Below are positions 43,655 to 53,897 of a stretch of DNA of 64,000 nt, piece after piece. Position 1 is the stretch's first letter. Every line of letters begins with the position of its first letter. Under the pieces are notes generated by a model that saw only the letters and a program-made list of their open reading frames with translations, made no database searches and was not told where the DNA came from. Source of the stretch: an uncultured Alphaproteobacteria bacterium (GTDB lineage Bacteria > Pseudomonadota > Alphaproteobacteria > HIMB59 > GCA-002718135); the NCBI GenBank assembly GCA_902616075.1, contig CACMRK010000002.1, positions 62,001-126,000 on the forward strand. The letters run 5' to 3'. Made by a program: the position numbers and the translations under genes.

Positions 43655-44848
43655 CTATTTTTGAATTAAGAAATGAGAAACATCGGTTGAACTATTTGCA
43701 AAACCTGTTTCACAATAAGATAGATAAAATTCCCACATTCTTTTAAATTTAATATCGAAGCCAAACTTTGATAAATCATTCCAAGATTTTTGAAATTGTT
43801 TATTCCACATTTTAAGTGTTTTTGCATAAGAACCACCGAAACTTAGATTTTCAATACATTTTAATCCAACGTGTTTTGCCGAATATTCAAATTGTTTTTT
43901 AGTTGGAAGCATTCCACCTGGAAAAATATATTGTTGAATAAAATCTGGTCTGTTTTGATAATCTTTAGCTTTTTTTTCATCAATTGTTATAACTTGTAGC
44001 GCAGCCATACCGCCATCGTTGAGAGAATTTCGAATTGTATCAAAGTAATTATGCCAGTACTTCTTCCCAACTGCTTCAAACATTTCAATTGAAACAATAT
44101 TTGAATATTTTTTTTTGATATCCCTATAATCTCTGAATATAACTGATACTTTTTCAGACAAACCTTCATTTTGAATTTTTTCAGAAGCATATTCGTATTG
44201 TTCCTTAGAAATAGTTATAGCATCAACTGAACAATTGTAATTTTTCGCTACAAATGATGAAAACCCGCCCCATCCACATCCAATTTCTAAAGTTTTAGAA
44301 TTTGAGTCTAATGATAAAGTTTCAGCAATCTTTCTATATTTGTTAAATTGTGCATCCGATAAATTGGTATTCTTATTATCAAAAAGAGCAGAAGAATAGG
44401 TCATGGTTTTATCTAACCACTTTTCGTAAAAATTATTTCCTAAATCATAATGATATTTAATGTTTTTTTTACTCTGTGATTTTGAATTGTTATTTAAAAA
44501 ATGCTTTAATTTCGCAAAAGTAGCAAAAAAAAGATTAGTATTTATGCTTTGTAAAAAATAACTCTCATTTTTGTGAGAAAGTAGTAATAAATTAGTCAAA
44601 TCGGTGCTTGAAAAGTAACCATTCATATAGGCTTCTGCAAAACCTACAGAACCTTTTTTAAAAATTAAATTTAAAAAATTATAATTATGAATTGTTATAC
44701 TTGCAGATATATCCTCCTCTTTTCCAACAAAAACTCTCTCCTCGCCAGTAGGAAATTGAACTGTTAATTTTCCATATCGAATTTTAGATAGAAAGTTTAC
44801 TAATAATTTTTCGACAGTTTTATCAAAATTTGTTTTAAAAAAATTCAT
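43655..44848 (-). CDS. cfa: Cyclopropane-fatty-acyl-phospholipid synthase family SAM methyltransferase
   Basis: IKYHYDLGNNFYEKWLDKTMTYSSALF, LEIGCGWGGFSSFVAKNY, QQYIFPGGMLPT. Confidence 0.93.
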   Translation of the reverse strand: MNFFKTNFDKTVEKLLVNFLSKIRYGKLTVQFPTGEERVFVGKEEDISASITIHNYNFLNLIFKKGSVGFAEAYMNGYFSSTDLTNLLLLSHKNESYFLQSINTNLFFATFAKLKHFLNNNSKSQSKKNIKYHYDLGNNFYEKWLDKTMTYSSALFDNKNTNLSDAQFNKYRKIAETLSLDSNSKTLEIGCGWGGFSSFVAKNYNCSVDAITISKEQYEYASEKIQNEGLSEKVSVIFRDYRDIKKKYSNIVSIEMFEAVGKKYWHNYFDTIRNSLNDGGMAALQVITIDEKKAKDYQNRPDFIQQYIFPGGMLPTKKQFEYSAKHVGLKCIENLSFGGSYAKTLKMWNKQFQKSWNDLSKFGFDIKFKRMWEFYLSYCETGFANSSTDVSHFLIQK

Positions 44849-45622
44849 TTAAAAATTACCTTCAAAACTCACTGTATCATTTGGCTTCTTTTTTCGTGCA
44901 TAATATTTACCACCTTTGTAAATTATTTTTAAAGCTTCATAAAGAATTCCAGCCATTACCTTGAAGCCTAAAAGTGGATTATAATATAAAAATTTAAACA
45001 TATTTTTTGAGTTAAAATCTATAAATTTGCCATGCTGAGAAGCTGTTAGAACTTTTTTATTATTTTTATCATAAAGATCAATGTTAATATTTATTGTATC
45101 TTTTTGCATTCGATTAAAAAATTTATAATTTGCCTCCATTTCTATAAATGGAGATACATAAAACTGCTTTGCACATTCATGAGATAATTTAAAATCTTCA
45201 AAATTTACATTTCCTTTAAAAATATAGGTATGTTGTTCATTAGTCGTATTTTTGACTTCATAGAAAATAGATATTAATTTTTTATCATCATAACAATATA
45301 TAATTGATAATGGATCAAATACATATCCCAAAATTCTTGGAAAACATAATATCATTATATTAAGATGTTTATATTTAATATTAAATTTAGAGAGGGAATC
45401 CTTAACGAATGTCTTTATTGACCTTTTGTCTCTATATCCATGATCTTTTTCATAAATAGAAAAAAGATTAAAAGAGTTTAATGAAAAAAGTTTATAGTTT
45501 TTACTTAATTGATCTAGATTATCTAAATTAATAAAAAGACTTGGTGCCTCATATTTCAATGTGTGTTTAAATGGAATAAATCTTTTATGTATAATGCTAG
45601 ATAATAGTATTTGAGAAATCAT
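44849..45622 (-). CDS. DUF1365 family protein
   Basis: HKRFIPFKHTLKYEAPSLFINLDNL, PRILGYVFDPLSIIYCYD, EVKNTTNEQHTYIF. Confidence 0.9.
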   Translation of the reverse strand: MISQILLSSIIHKRFIPFKHTLKYEAPSLFINLDNLDQLSKNYKLFSLNSFNLFSIYEKDHGYRDKRSIKTFVKDSLSKFNIKYKHLNIMILCFPRILGYVFDPLSIIYCYDDKKLISIFYEVKNTTNEQHTYIFKGNVNFEDFKLSHECAKQFYVSPFIEMEANYKFFNRMQKDTININIDLYDKNNKKVLTASQHGKFIDFNSKNMFKFLYYNPLLGFKVMAGILYEALKIIYKGGKYYARKKKPNDTVSFEGNF

Positions 45623-46914
45623 TTAAAACTAATTTGCAGTCTATTATAAAAATTTTTCTCTCTCTTCCAAGGTAAATCACAATTTAATAATTTACAAATA
45701 TAAGAAGATGATTGAATACCATCTTCATGAAAACCATATCCAAGATAAGCTCCACAGAAAAAAGTATTATTCTTTCCTTGAATTTCCATAACGTTTTTTT
45801 GAGCTAAAATAGTATCGGTGGTATATATTGGATGATTAAATGTTGTTTCGTTAATTATATTTTTAGGCTTTTTATATGGATTTACAGTTACAAAATAATT
45901 TTGTTTGGTTGGTAATTTTTGCAAGAAATTCATCCAATAGGTTAAAGTAAATTTAGAAGATGATGACTTATTTAAAAAATTCCAACTCGACCAAGCAATT
46001 TTTGATTTAGGCATTAAAGAGTGGTCAGAGTGAAGTATTGCTGAGTTAGTTGAATATTTAAATTGTGAAAATATTTTTACTTCTTCTTCTGTTGGTTTTT
46101 CCAAAATATCCAATACTTTATTTGCATGGGTTGCGAATATTACCTTATGAAATTCTAATATATTATTTTTCTCATCTTCTATTTTAATTTTACTATTTTC
46201 TCTAATAATTTTTTTAATTTTGAAATTTGTTTCATACTCAAAAACATTTTTATTAATAATTTTTTTTATATATTCGTTACTACCACCTTCTACGTATTTC
46301 CATTGAGGCCTTTTTTTTAAATTAAATAAAGCATGATTTTTAAAAAAATTAATGAATGTTATGAGAGGAAAATTTTTTACATCACTTATATTACTTGACC
46401 ATATAGATGATATCATAGGTAAAATATGATAATTTATTAGGTATGTTGAAAAATTATTAGTTTTTAAAAAATCATTTAAGGTTTTAGTTTGCTCTAAATC
46501 ACTAACATTCAAGCTATTACATAATAAATAAAGCTTTCTTATTTCAAATAACATTTTAAAAAAATTAAAAGAAAACATATTTCTAAAATTAGCAAAAAGA
46601 GAAAATATATTTTTACCACTATATTCAATTTGAGGATCTTGATTTGAGACGGCAAAAGACATATCTGAATTTTTGCATTTCACATCAAGTAATTTAAAAA
46701 AATTTGTTAAATCTGGATAATTATTTTCATTGAATACAATAAACCCTGTATCGACTGGGATTGTCTTTGTTGTTTCTTCAACATAGATAGTTCTTGTATG
46801 TCCGCCCAATCTATTATTTTTTTCAAATAAATGAACATCATATTTTGAAGACAAAAGGTAAGCTGCACTTATTCCTGAAATACCAGAACCAATAATTGCT
46901 ATTTTTTCTCTCAC
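45619..46914 (-). CDS. FAD-dependent amine-oxidase-like oxidoreductase
   Basis: IAIIGSGISGISAAYLLSSKYDVHLFEKNNRLGGHTRTI; VDTGFIVFNENNYPDL; FCGAYLGYGFHEDGIQSS. Confidence 0.9.
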   Translation of the reverse strand: MREKIAIIGSGISGISAAYLLSSKYDVHLFEKNNRLGGHTRTIYVEETTKTIPVDTGFIVFNENNYPDLTNFFKLLDVKCKNSDMSFAVSNQDPQIEYSGKNIFSLFANFRNMFSFNFFKMLFEIRKLYLLCNSLNVSDLEQTKTLNDFLKTNNFSTYLINYHILPMISSIWSSNISDVKNFPLITFINFFKNHALFNLKKRPQWKYVEGGSNEYIKKIINKNVFEYETNFKIKKIIRENSKIKIEDEKNNILEFHKVIFATHANKVLDILEKPTEEEVKIFSQFKYSTNSAILHSDHSLMPKSKIAWSSWNFLNKSSSSKFTLTYWMNFLQKLPTKQNYFVTVNPYKKPKNIINETTFNHPIYTTDTILAQKNVMEIQGKNNTFFCGAYLGYGFHEDGIQSSSYICKLLNCDLPWKREKNFYNRLQISFK

Positions 46915-46915
46915 A

Positions 46916-48337
46916 TCAACTAATAGTTTTAAATGCTGATAGTGCTCTATTTCTTGTTTCTTTTAAATCTACAATTGGTGCTGGATATGAAGTACCAATC
47001 TCAAAATTATATTTCTTTTGATCCTCCATAGACATCTCCCAAGGATTATGAATATATTTTTTAGGAATATTATTCAACTCAGGAACAAATTTTTTTACAT
47101 AATCACCATCTGGATCAAATTTTTGACCCTGCAATATTGGATTAAAAATTCTAAAATATGGACTTGCATCAGCACCACAACCAGAGATCCATTGCCAACC
47201 TGCAGAATTAGACCCAACGTCAGCATCAACTAAAGTATCAAAAAACCACTCTTCCCCATTTTTCCAGTGTAACAATAAATTTTTTGTTAGAAACGAGCCT
47301 ACAATCATTCTTACTCTATTATGCATCCAGCCTGTTTTATATAGTTGTCTCATTCCAGCATCAACAATTGGAATACCAGTTTTACCATTATGCCATAATG
47401 ATAAATTTTTAGCATTTTTAATCCATGGAAATTTATTAAATTTACTTTGTATAGGTTTATGAGTCATATGTGGATAATGAAATAAAAGATTATAAGAAAA
47501 ATCTCTCCAGCCAAGTTCAGCAAGAAATTTTTTTTTATTTTCAGGTTCAATTTTTTTTTCAATATTTACGGTATCATAAACTTCCAAAGCTGATATTTCT
47601 CCAAAATGGAGATACGGTGATAATTTTGAAGTTAAATCTTTATCGGGTCTATCTCTTCCAACTGAATAGTTATTTGCTTTTTGCGAAATATATTTTTTTA
47701 ATTGTAATTTTGCATTACTTTCACCAGGTATCCAATATTTTTCAATTTTTTTGATCCATTGCTCTTTTTTGTTTGTTAGATTTAAATCTTGTATAGTTAT
47801 TTCATTTTTAAATTTTGAATTGGCGTAGATTATTTTTGTATTTTTAAATTTAATATGTTTTAGTTTTAGTAGCTCATCACAATGTCGCCAGTAAGGGGTA
47901 AATACTTTAAAAAAGGTTCCACTTTTATTTTTAATATTCCAAGGTTCATTTAAAAGATATCCATTGTGCGAGTCGCATTCTATTTTAGATGAGGTAACTA
48001 TAGATTTAATTTTAGTATCTCTTTTAATTGAATATGGATCATATAGTCTATTCCAGGATACATGTTTAACATTTGAATTCTTTAGTATTGAAGATATAAT
48101 TTTCTCTGGATCACCAGCAAATATATTTAGTTTGCCATTATGTTTTTGTATTGAGTCATATAAACTAATTAAGGATTTTTCTAACCACCATTTGGATGTG
48201 GATCCAATTCTTTGATTTAAATCTAAAATATAAATTGGAATTATCTGATCAACTTTTTTTGAAAGTGACAATAAAGATGGATTTTCTTGTAATCGCAAAT
48301 CTTGTCTAAACCAATGAATTCCATAAGTGGCTACCAT
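46916..48337 (-). CDS. phr: Deoxyribodipyrimidine photolyase / cryptochrome family
   Basis: GIHWFRQDLRLQENPSL, LGWRDFSYNLLFHYPHM, WHNGKTGIPIVDAGMRQLYKTGWMHNRVRMIVGSFLTKNLLLHW. Confidence 0.95.
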   Translation of the reverse strand: MVATYGIHWFRQDLRLQENPSLLSLSKKVDQIIPIYILDLNQRIGSTSKWWLEKSLISLYDSIQKHNGKLNIFAGDPEKIISSILKNSNVKHVSWNRLYDPYSIKRDTKIKSIVTSSKIECDSHNGYLLNEPWNIKNKSGTFFKVFTPYWRHCDELLKLKHIKFKNTKIIYANSKFKNEITIQDLNLTNKKEQWIKKIEKYWIPGESNAKLQLKKYISQKANNYSVGRDRPDKDLTSKLSPYLHFGEISALEVYDTVNIEKKIEPENKKKFLAELGWRDFSYNLLFHYPHMTHKPIQSKFNKFPWIKNAKNLSLWHNGKTGIPIVDAGMRQLYKTGWMHNRVRMIVGSFLTKNLLLHWKNGEEWFFDTLVDADVGSNSAGWQWISGCGADASPYFRIFNPILQGQKFDPDGDYVKKFVPELNNIPKKYIHNPWEMSMEDQKKYNFEIGTSYPAPIVDLKETRNRALSAFKTIS

Positions 48338-48383
48338 GAGTTTAAATTATGTTAATTTAGAATAAATTAAAGAGGTAAATCTA

Positions 48384-48578
48384 TTATTTACTATGAGGAG
48401 GCATTTTTTTCTCTACGAACCAAACGTGTTTTTTTAACACAGGATCATATTTTTTCATTCGAAGCTTTTCAGCAACTTTCAATCCTTTTGTGGGTTTTCT
48501 TACAATATACTTAGTTCCAGTTTTTGGATTTTCTTCAGGTACTAGTTGTTTAAGAGCGAATGAAGTTTTTTTTGCCAT
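48384..48578 (-). CDS. rpmG: 50S ribosomal protein L33
   Basis: 64 aa; MAKKTSFALKQLVPEENPKTGTKYIVRKP...LRMKKYDPVLKKHVWFVEKK. Confidence 0.85.
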   Translation of the reverse strand: MAKKTSFALKQLVPEENPKTGTKYIVRKPTKGLKVAEKLRMKKYDPVLKKHVWFVEKKMPPHSK

Positions 48579-48619
48579 GAGATGTCTATACAGAATAATT
48601 ATATGAAATAAAGTATTAT

Positions 48620-49555
48620 TTATTCATAATCAGAAATTGACTGCTTAATAAAACGGTTAAAATTTCCTCTTTTTTTATCAAGTTTAATTTGTTTATTTCT
48701 TTCAAGTAAGTTTTTTTTCTTTTCTTCAGATGTTTTATCAAAACAATTATGACAAGATACACCTGGTTCATAATATTTATTATAAGTATCTTTAATACTA
48801 ATGGGTATCCGACAAGCATGACAAAGTTTGTAAGTTCCATCTTCTAATTCATTTTTCAAAGATACTCTTCCATCAAATACGAAACATTCACCATTCCACA
48901 TTGAATCTTTTTTTGGAGTTTTTTCTAAATACTTTAGTATACCTCCGTCTAACTGAGCAACATTTTTAAAACCCTTCATCATCATATATGATGAAGCCTT
49001 TTCACACCTGATACCTCCAGTGCAAAACATTGCAATTTTTTTGTCTTTTGAATTATTTAGTTTTTTTTGAACAAAAGATTTAAAGTCAGTGAAACTTTTA
49101 GTTTTTGGATTAATTGCCCCTTCAAAAGATCCTATTTTAACTTCAAATTCATTTCTTACATCAATCACAATAGTGTCTTTGTCTTTAATTAGTTGATTCC
49201 ATTCATTATATTTAACTTTTTTTCCAGATATTTTTGTAGGATCAGCAAATTTGGTTCTGAGTGTGACTATTTCATTTTTATTTCTAATTTTTAGTTTTTG
49301 AAAAGGCATATATTTATATTTTGATCGTTTAAGATTAAGTTTCTCAAAACTAAAATTTTCAAGATATAGAATGAAAGAATTTATATTTTTTTCTAAGCCA
49401 GCTATTGTTCCATTAATGCCTTCATCAGCAATCAATATTGTACCTTTTATTTTATTAAATTTGCAAAAATCTTTAAGTTTAGTAATTATATCATTTTTAT
49501 CTTTAATTATTTTGAATTGATAAAAAGTAATTATAGTAAAGTACTTGTTGTTCAT
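48620..49555 (-). CDS. trhO: Rhodanese-family tRNA hydroxylase/sulfurtransferase TrhO (YceA)
   Basis: IKGTILIADEGINGTIAG, VIDVRNEFEVKIGSFEGAINPKTKSFTDF, MFCTGGIRCEKASSYMMMKGF. Confidence 0.93.
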   Translation of the reverse strand: MNNKYFTIITFYQFKIIKDKNDIITKLKDFCKFNKIKGTILIADEGINGTIAGLEKNINSFILYLENFSFEKLNLKRSKYKYMPFQKLKIRNKNEIVTLRTKFADPTKISGKKVKYNEWNQLIKDKDTIVIDVRNEFEVKIGSFEGAINPKTKSFTDFKSFVQKKLNNSKDKKIAMFCTGGIRCEKASSYMMMKGFKNVAQLDGGILKYLEKTPKKDSMWNGECFVFDGRVSLKNELEDGTYKLCHACRIPISIKDTYNKYYEPGVSCHNCFDKTSEEKKKNLLERNKQIKLDKKRGNFNRFIKQSISDYE

Positions 49556-49588
49556 TTATCTAATTAATATAAAAAACTTTAAAAATTT

Positions 49589-50482
49589 ATGTCTAAAGAA
49601 ACCATTAATATTGTTAAAAATTTTCTCAATAGTTATTCTATAGAAACAACTCCAAATGTTTACGAAAAATATGGAGGCTTTTCTGAATTTCTTAATAAAA
49701 ATCATGACGTTTATATAACTTATTTACCAGATGAAAATTCAAAAAATGTTATTAGAACGGCAAAAAAATTAAAATTAGAAGGTTATGATGTTATACCTCA
49801 TTTGCCTGCGAGAACTATTGTAAATAAAAATGACTTAGAAAAATATATTGGTGAACTTGCAAATGAATCTGGGTGTTCAAAAATTTTAATTATTGGTGGT
49901 GGTGGAAATCAAGCTGGCGAAATCTCTTCCTCAATTGATGTTTTAAAAACAGATTTTCTTTCAAAATATAATTATCAATTTGTAGGTGTGGCTGGACATC
50001 CCGAAGGAAGCCCAGATATTTCAAATGAAAATTTAGATTTAGCAATTAAACAGAAGAATGATTTTGCAAAAAATGTTGATTTTAAAATGTATTTAGCAAC
50101 ACAATTTTTTTTTGAAGCTAAATCTTTAATCGACTGGGAAAAACACTTAGTAAAAATTGGAAATAAATTACCAATCCACGCTGGGATACCAGGTCCTGCC
50201 TCTATTAAAACATTAGTAAATTATGCAAGGTCTTGCGGTATTGGAAATTCTTTAAGATTTATTACAAAACAGGCTTTTAACTTAACTAAACTTGCAACAT
50301 TGAGCACTCCTGACAAATTAATTTATGATCTTGCTGAACATAGCGAAATAAACAAAGACTCTAAACTTGAAAAAATACACTTCTATGCGTTTGGTGGTAT
50401 GAAAAAAACATCAGAGTGGTTAAATCAATTTAATGACTCAGATTTTTCTTATAATAATAAACAGAAATTCGAGTTAAATTAG
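49589..50482 (+). CDS. Methylenetetrahydrofolate reductase-like protein
   Basis: 297 aa; GYDVIPHLPARTI, ILIIGGGGNQAGE, VGVAGHPEGSPD, ATQFFFEAKSLIDW, IHAGIPGPASIKTLVNYARSCGI. Confidence 0.85.
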   Translation: MSKETINIVKNFLNSYSIETTPNVYEKYGGFSEFLNKNHDVYITYLPDENSKNVIRTAKKLKLEGYDVIPHLPARTIVNKNDLEKYIGELANESGCSKILIIGGGGNQAGEISSSIDVLKTDFLSKYNYQFVGVAGHPEGSPDISNENLDLAIKQKNDFAKNVDFKMYLATQFFFEAKSLIDWEKHLVKIGNKLPIHAGIPGPASIKTLVNYARSCGIGNSLRFITKQAFNLTKLATLSTPDKLIYDLAEHSEINKDSKLEKIHFYAFGGMKKTSEWLNQFNDSDFSYNNKQKFELN

Positions 50483-50575
50483 CTTCTTCACAATTTTTTT
50501 ATCTTTTAATGAAACAAAAGTTGTTTGATATTTAAGTTAATTTATAGATTAAGAATCTAATAATTAAGGAGTCTC

Positions 50576-52249
50576 ATGTCAGATATTGAAATAGCAAGAA
50601 AAGCTAAAATGAAGCCTATTAGTGAAATTCTTAAAGGGCTTGATGTACCAGACACACCTGAAGCCTTCAGTCCTATGGGTCGTCATATAGCAAAAATAAA
50701 CTTGGAGTACATAGAGTCACTTAATAAAAATAAAGATGGTAAACTTGTTCTGGTCTCAGCAATAACTCCAACGCCAGCAGGAGAAGGTAAAACAACAACT
50801 TCTGTTGGATTAAGTGATGGTCTTAATAAACTAGGAAAGAAATCAATAGTTTGTTTAAGAGAGCCGAGTCTTGGACCATCATTCGGTATGAAAGGTGGTG
50901 CAGCTGGTGGAGGCTATGCTCAAGTAGTACCAATGGAGCAAATTAATTTACATTTTACTGGAGATTTTCATGCAATTACATCCGCTCATAATTTACTTTC
51001 TGCATTGATTGATAATCATATCTACTGGGGAAATAAATTAAATATTGATGTTAGAAGGGTTGTTTGGAAGAGAGTAATGGATATGAATGATAGATCACTT
51101 AGATCTATTGTTGTTGATTTAGGAGGAGTTGCAAATGGATATCCTAGGCAAGATGGTTTTGATATTACTGTTGCATCAGAGATAATGGCAATTTTCTGCT
51201 TAGCAAAAGATTTAAAAGATCTTGAAGAGAGAATTGGAAATATAACGATTGCTTATACACGAGACAAAAAAGCTATTTATGCAAAAGATTTAAAGGCAGA
51301 AGGTCCAATGACTGTATTATTAAAAGATGCCATTAGGCCCAACATAACACAAACGTTAGAAAATAATCCTGCTATAATTCATGGTGGGCCATTTGCAAAC
51401 ATTGCTCATGGTTGCAATTCTGTAATTGCAACTAAAGCTAGTTTAAAATTAAGTGATTACGTTGTAACTGAAGCAGGCTTTGGAGCTGATCTAGGGGCAG
51501 AAAAATTCCTTGATATAAAATGTAGAAAATCAAATTTAAAACCTGATTGTGTGGTTTTGGTAGCTACAATTAGAGCACTAAAAATGCATGGCGATGTTTC
51601 AAAAGAAGATTTAAAAAATGAAAATGTAAATGCTCTTAAAAAAGGTTTAGTAAATCTAGAAAGACACATTAATAATGTTAGAAAATTTGGATTACCTGTA
51701 ACTGTTGCTATTAATCATTTTGTCACTGATTCTAAAGCTGAAGTTGATGCCGTTCTAAGTTTTTGTACAACTCAAGGAGTCAAGGCTTCTATGTGTACTC
51801 ACTGGTCCGATGGTGGTGATGGTGCAACTGAATTAGCTCAAAATGTAATTGATATTTGTGAAGATAATAAGAATACATTTAAATTTTTATATGAAGATGA
51901 TTTAACTCTATTCAAAAAAATAGAAAAAATTGCACAAGAGATTTATCACGCAAGTGAAGTTGTGGCAGATACGAAAGTACGTCAACAATTGAAGGATTTT
52001 GAAACTAAAGGATTTGGCAAATTACCTGTTTGCATTGCAAAGACTCAATATAGTTTTTCAACTGACCCTAATTTAAAAGGTGCTCCTACTGGCCACGTTT
52101 TACCTATTAGAGAGGTAAGATTGTCATCAGGAGCAGAATTTATAGTAGTTGTTTGCGGTGATATTATGACCATGCCGGGTCTACCAAGTGTTCCTGCGGC
52201 AAATTCGATAAAGCTAAATGACCATGGAGAAATTGAAGGTCTTTTTTAA
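50576..52249 (+). CDS. fhs: Formate--tetrahydrofolate ligase
   Basis: [72 protein letters not shown]. Confidence 0.99.
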   Translation: MSDIEIARKAKMKPISEILKGLDVPDTPEAFSPMGRHIAKINLEYIESLNKNKDGKLVLVSAITPTPAGEGKTTTSVGLSDGLNKLGKKSIVCLREPSLGPSFGMKGGAAGGGYAQVVPMEQINLHFTGDFHAITSAHNLLSALIDNHIYWGNKLNIDVRRVVWKRVMDMNDRSLRSIVVDLGGVANGYPRQDGFDITVASEIMAIFCLAKDLKDLEERIGNITIAYTRDKKAIYAKDLKAEGPMTVLLKDAIRPNITQTLENNPAIIHGGPFANIAHGCNSVIATKASLKLSDYVVTEAGFGADLGAEKFLDIKCRKSNLKPDCVVLVATIRALKMHGDVSKEDLKNENVNALKKGLVNLERHINNVRKFGLPVTVAINHFVTDSKAEVDAVLSFCTTQGVKASMCTHWSDGGDGATELAQNVIDICEDNKNTFKFLYEDDLTLFKKIEKIAQEIYHASEVVADTKVRQQLKDFETKGFGKLPVCIAKTQYSFSTDPNLKGAPTGHVLPIREVRLSSGAEFIVVVCGDIMTMPGLPSVPAANSIKLNDHGEIEGLF

Positions 52250-52269
52250 AACTGCTATAAAGAGTTATA

Positions 52270-53529
52270 ATGTTTAATAAAAATAAATACTCATTTCTAT
52301 CTATTGCTAGAAATGCTTTAAATCATCATGAGAATTGGCAAAAGACCTGGAATAGTCCTGAGCCAAAAAAAAGTTATGATGCAATAATCGTCGGTGGTGG
52401 TGGACACGGTTTAACTACTGCTTACTATTTAGCAAAAAACCATGGAATTAATAATATTGCAGTAATTGAAAAAGGTTGGATAGGCGGTGGGAATACAGGG
52501 CGAAATACCACTATAATTAGATCAAACTATTTATGGGATCAAAGTGCAGCTTTATATGAGCATGCATTAAAACTTTGGGAAGGTATGTCTCAAGAATTAA
52601 ATTACAACGTAATGTTTTCTCAAAGAGGGGTTTTGAATGTTGCTCATAATCTTCATGATGTAAGAGAATTAAAAAGACGGTGGCATGCAAACAGACTAAA
52701 TGATATTGATTGTGAATGGCTTGATACAAATAAAGTTAAAGAATTTTGTCCAATAATAAATACTTCACCAAACATTAGATATCCTGTTTTAGGAGCAACG
52801 CTGCAAAGAAGAGCAGGAACTGCAAGACATGATGCTGTTGCATGGGGTTATGCAAGAGGAGCTGATGAAATGGGAGTTGATATAATTCAAAATTGTGAAG
52901 TAACTGGTATTAATGTAAAAAATGGAAATGTAACTGGTATTGAAACAACAAAAGGAACCATTAATTCAAATAAAATTGGAATAGCTGCTGCAGGGCATAC
53001 CAGTGTTATTGCCAATATGGCGGGTATCAAATTACCTTTAGAGAGTAAACCATTACAAGCACTAGTTTCAGAGCCAGTAAAACCAGTCATTGATACCGTA
53101 GTAATGTCAAATACAATTCATGCGTATGTATCTCAGTCAGATAAAGGAGAACTAGTTATTGGTGCTGGAACAGATGCATACACTTCATATACTCAAAGAG
53201 GTGGCTTTAACATTGTTGAAGATACATTAATGGCAATAGTTGAATTGTTTCCAATATTTTCTAGAATGAAAATGCTTCGTCATTGGGGAGGAATTGTAGA
53301 TATTTGTCCTGATGCAAGCCCCATTATCAGTAAGACTCACATAAACGGATTATATTTTAATTGTGGTTGGGGAACTGGTGGTTTTAAAGCAACACCAGGT
53401 TCAGGTTGGGTATTTGCTCACACTATAGCTAATGATCAAGCACATGAATTAAATGCTCCTTTTACAATAAATAGATTTTCTAGTGGTGAATTAGTTGATG
53501 AACATGGTGCAGCTGCCGTAGCACATTAA
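52270..53529 (+). CDS. soxB: Sarcosine oxidase beta subunit
   Basis: [55 protein letters not shown]. Confidence 0.97.
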   Translation: MFNKNKYSFLSIARNALNHHENWQKTWNSPEPKKSYDAIIVGGGGHGLTTAYYLAKNHGINNIAVIEKGWIGGGNTGRNTTIIRSNYLWDQSAALYEHALKLWEGMSQELNYNVMFSQRGVLNVAHNLHDVRELKRRWHANRLNDIDCEWLDTNKVKEFCPIINTSPNIRYPVLGATLQRRAGTARHDAVAWGYARGADEMGVDIIQNCEVTGINVKNGNVTGIETTKGTINSNKIGIAAAGHTSVIANMAGIKLPLESKPLQALVSEPVKPVIDTVVMSNTIHAYVSQSDKGELVIGAGTDAYTSYTQRGGFNIVEDTLMAIVELFPIFSRMKMLRHWGGIVDICPDASPIISKTHINGLYFNCGWGTGGFKATPGSGWVFAHTIANDQAHELNAPFTINRFSSGELVDEHGAAAVAH

Positions 53530-53532
53530 ATC

Positions 53533-53889
53533 ATGTTTTTAATAAATTGCCCATACTGTGGAGAAAGAGATCAAGCTGAATTTTCTTGTGGAGGTGAAGC
53601 GCATATTACAAGACCAAAAAATCCTCCTGAACTCTCTGATGATCAATGGGCAGAATATTTATTCTTGCGAAAGAACGAAAAAGGTATTCATTATGAAAGA
53701 TGGAACCATGAATATGGATGCAGACAATGGTTTAATTTAGCAAGAAATACTGCAACCGATGAAATTCTTGCAGTATATAAGATGGGAGAAGCTCCTCCCA
53801 TATTAAAAGCAAATATTCCAGCTACTCCTTCAGGTGAGCCAAGTATTGGATCAGGGAATTTATCAACATCGAAAAAAGATAGGTTTTAA
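53533..53889 (+). CDS. soxD: Sarcosine oxidase delta subunit
   Basis: INCPYCGERDQAEFSCGGEAHI, YERWNHEYGCRQWFNLARNTATDEILAVYKMGE. Confidence 0.97.
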   Translation: MFLINCPYCGERDQAEFSCGGEAHITRPKNPPELSDDQWAEYLFLRKNEKGIHYERWNHEYGCRQWFNLARNTATDEILAVYKMGEAPPILKANIPATPSGEPSIGSGNLSTSKKDRF

Positions 53890-53897
53890 AAATAAAG

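Noticed and set aside
48616-48840. 74-aa minus ORF overlapping the trhO 3' end in another frame
   Set aside because: Contained in trhO, no motif, spurious.
50483-50575. Possible riboswitch upstream of fhs
   Set aside because: 93-nt spacer has only a weak AGATT/AATCT inverted repeat and no recognisable glycine, THF or SAM aptamer core.
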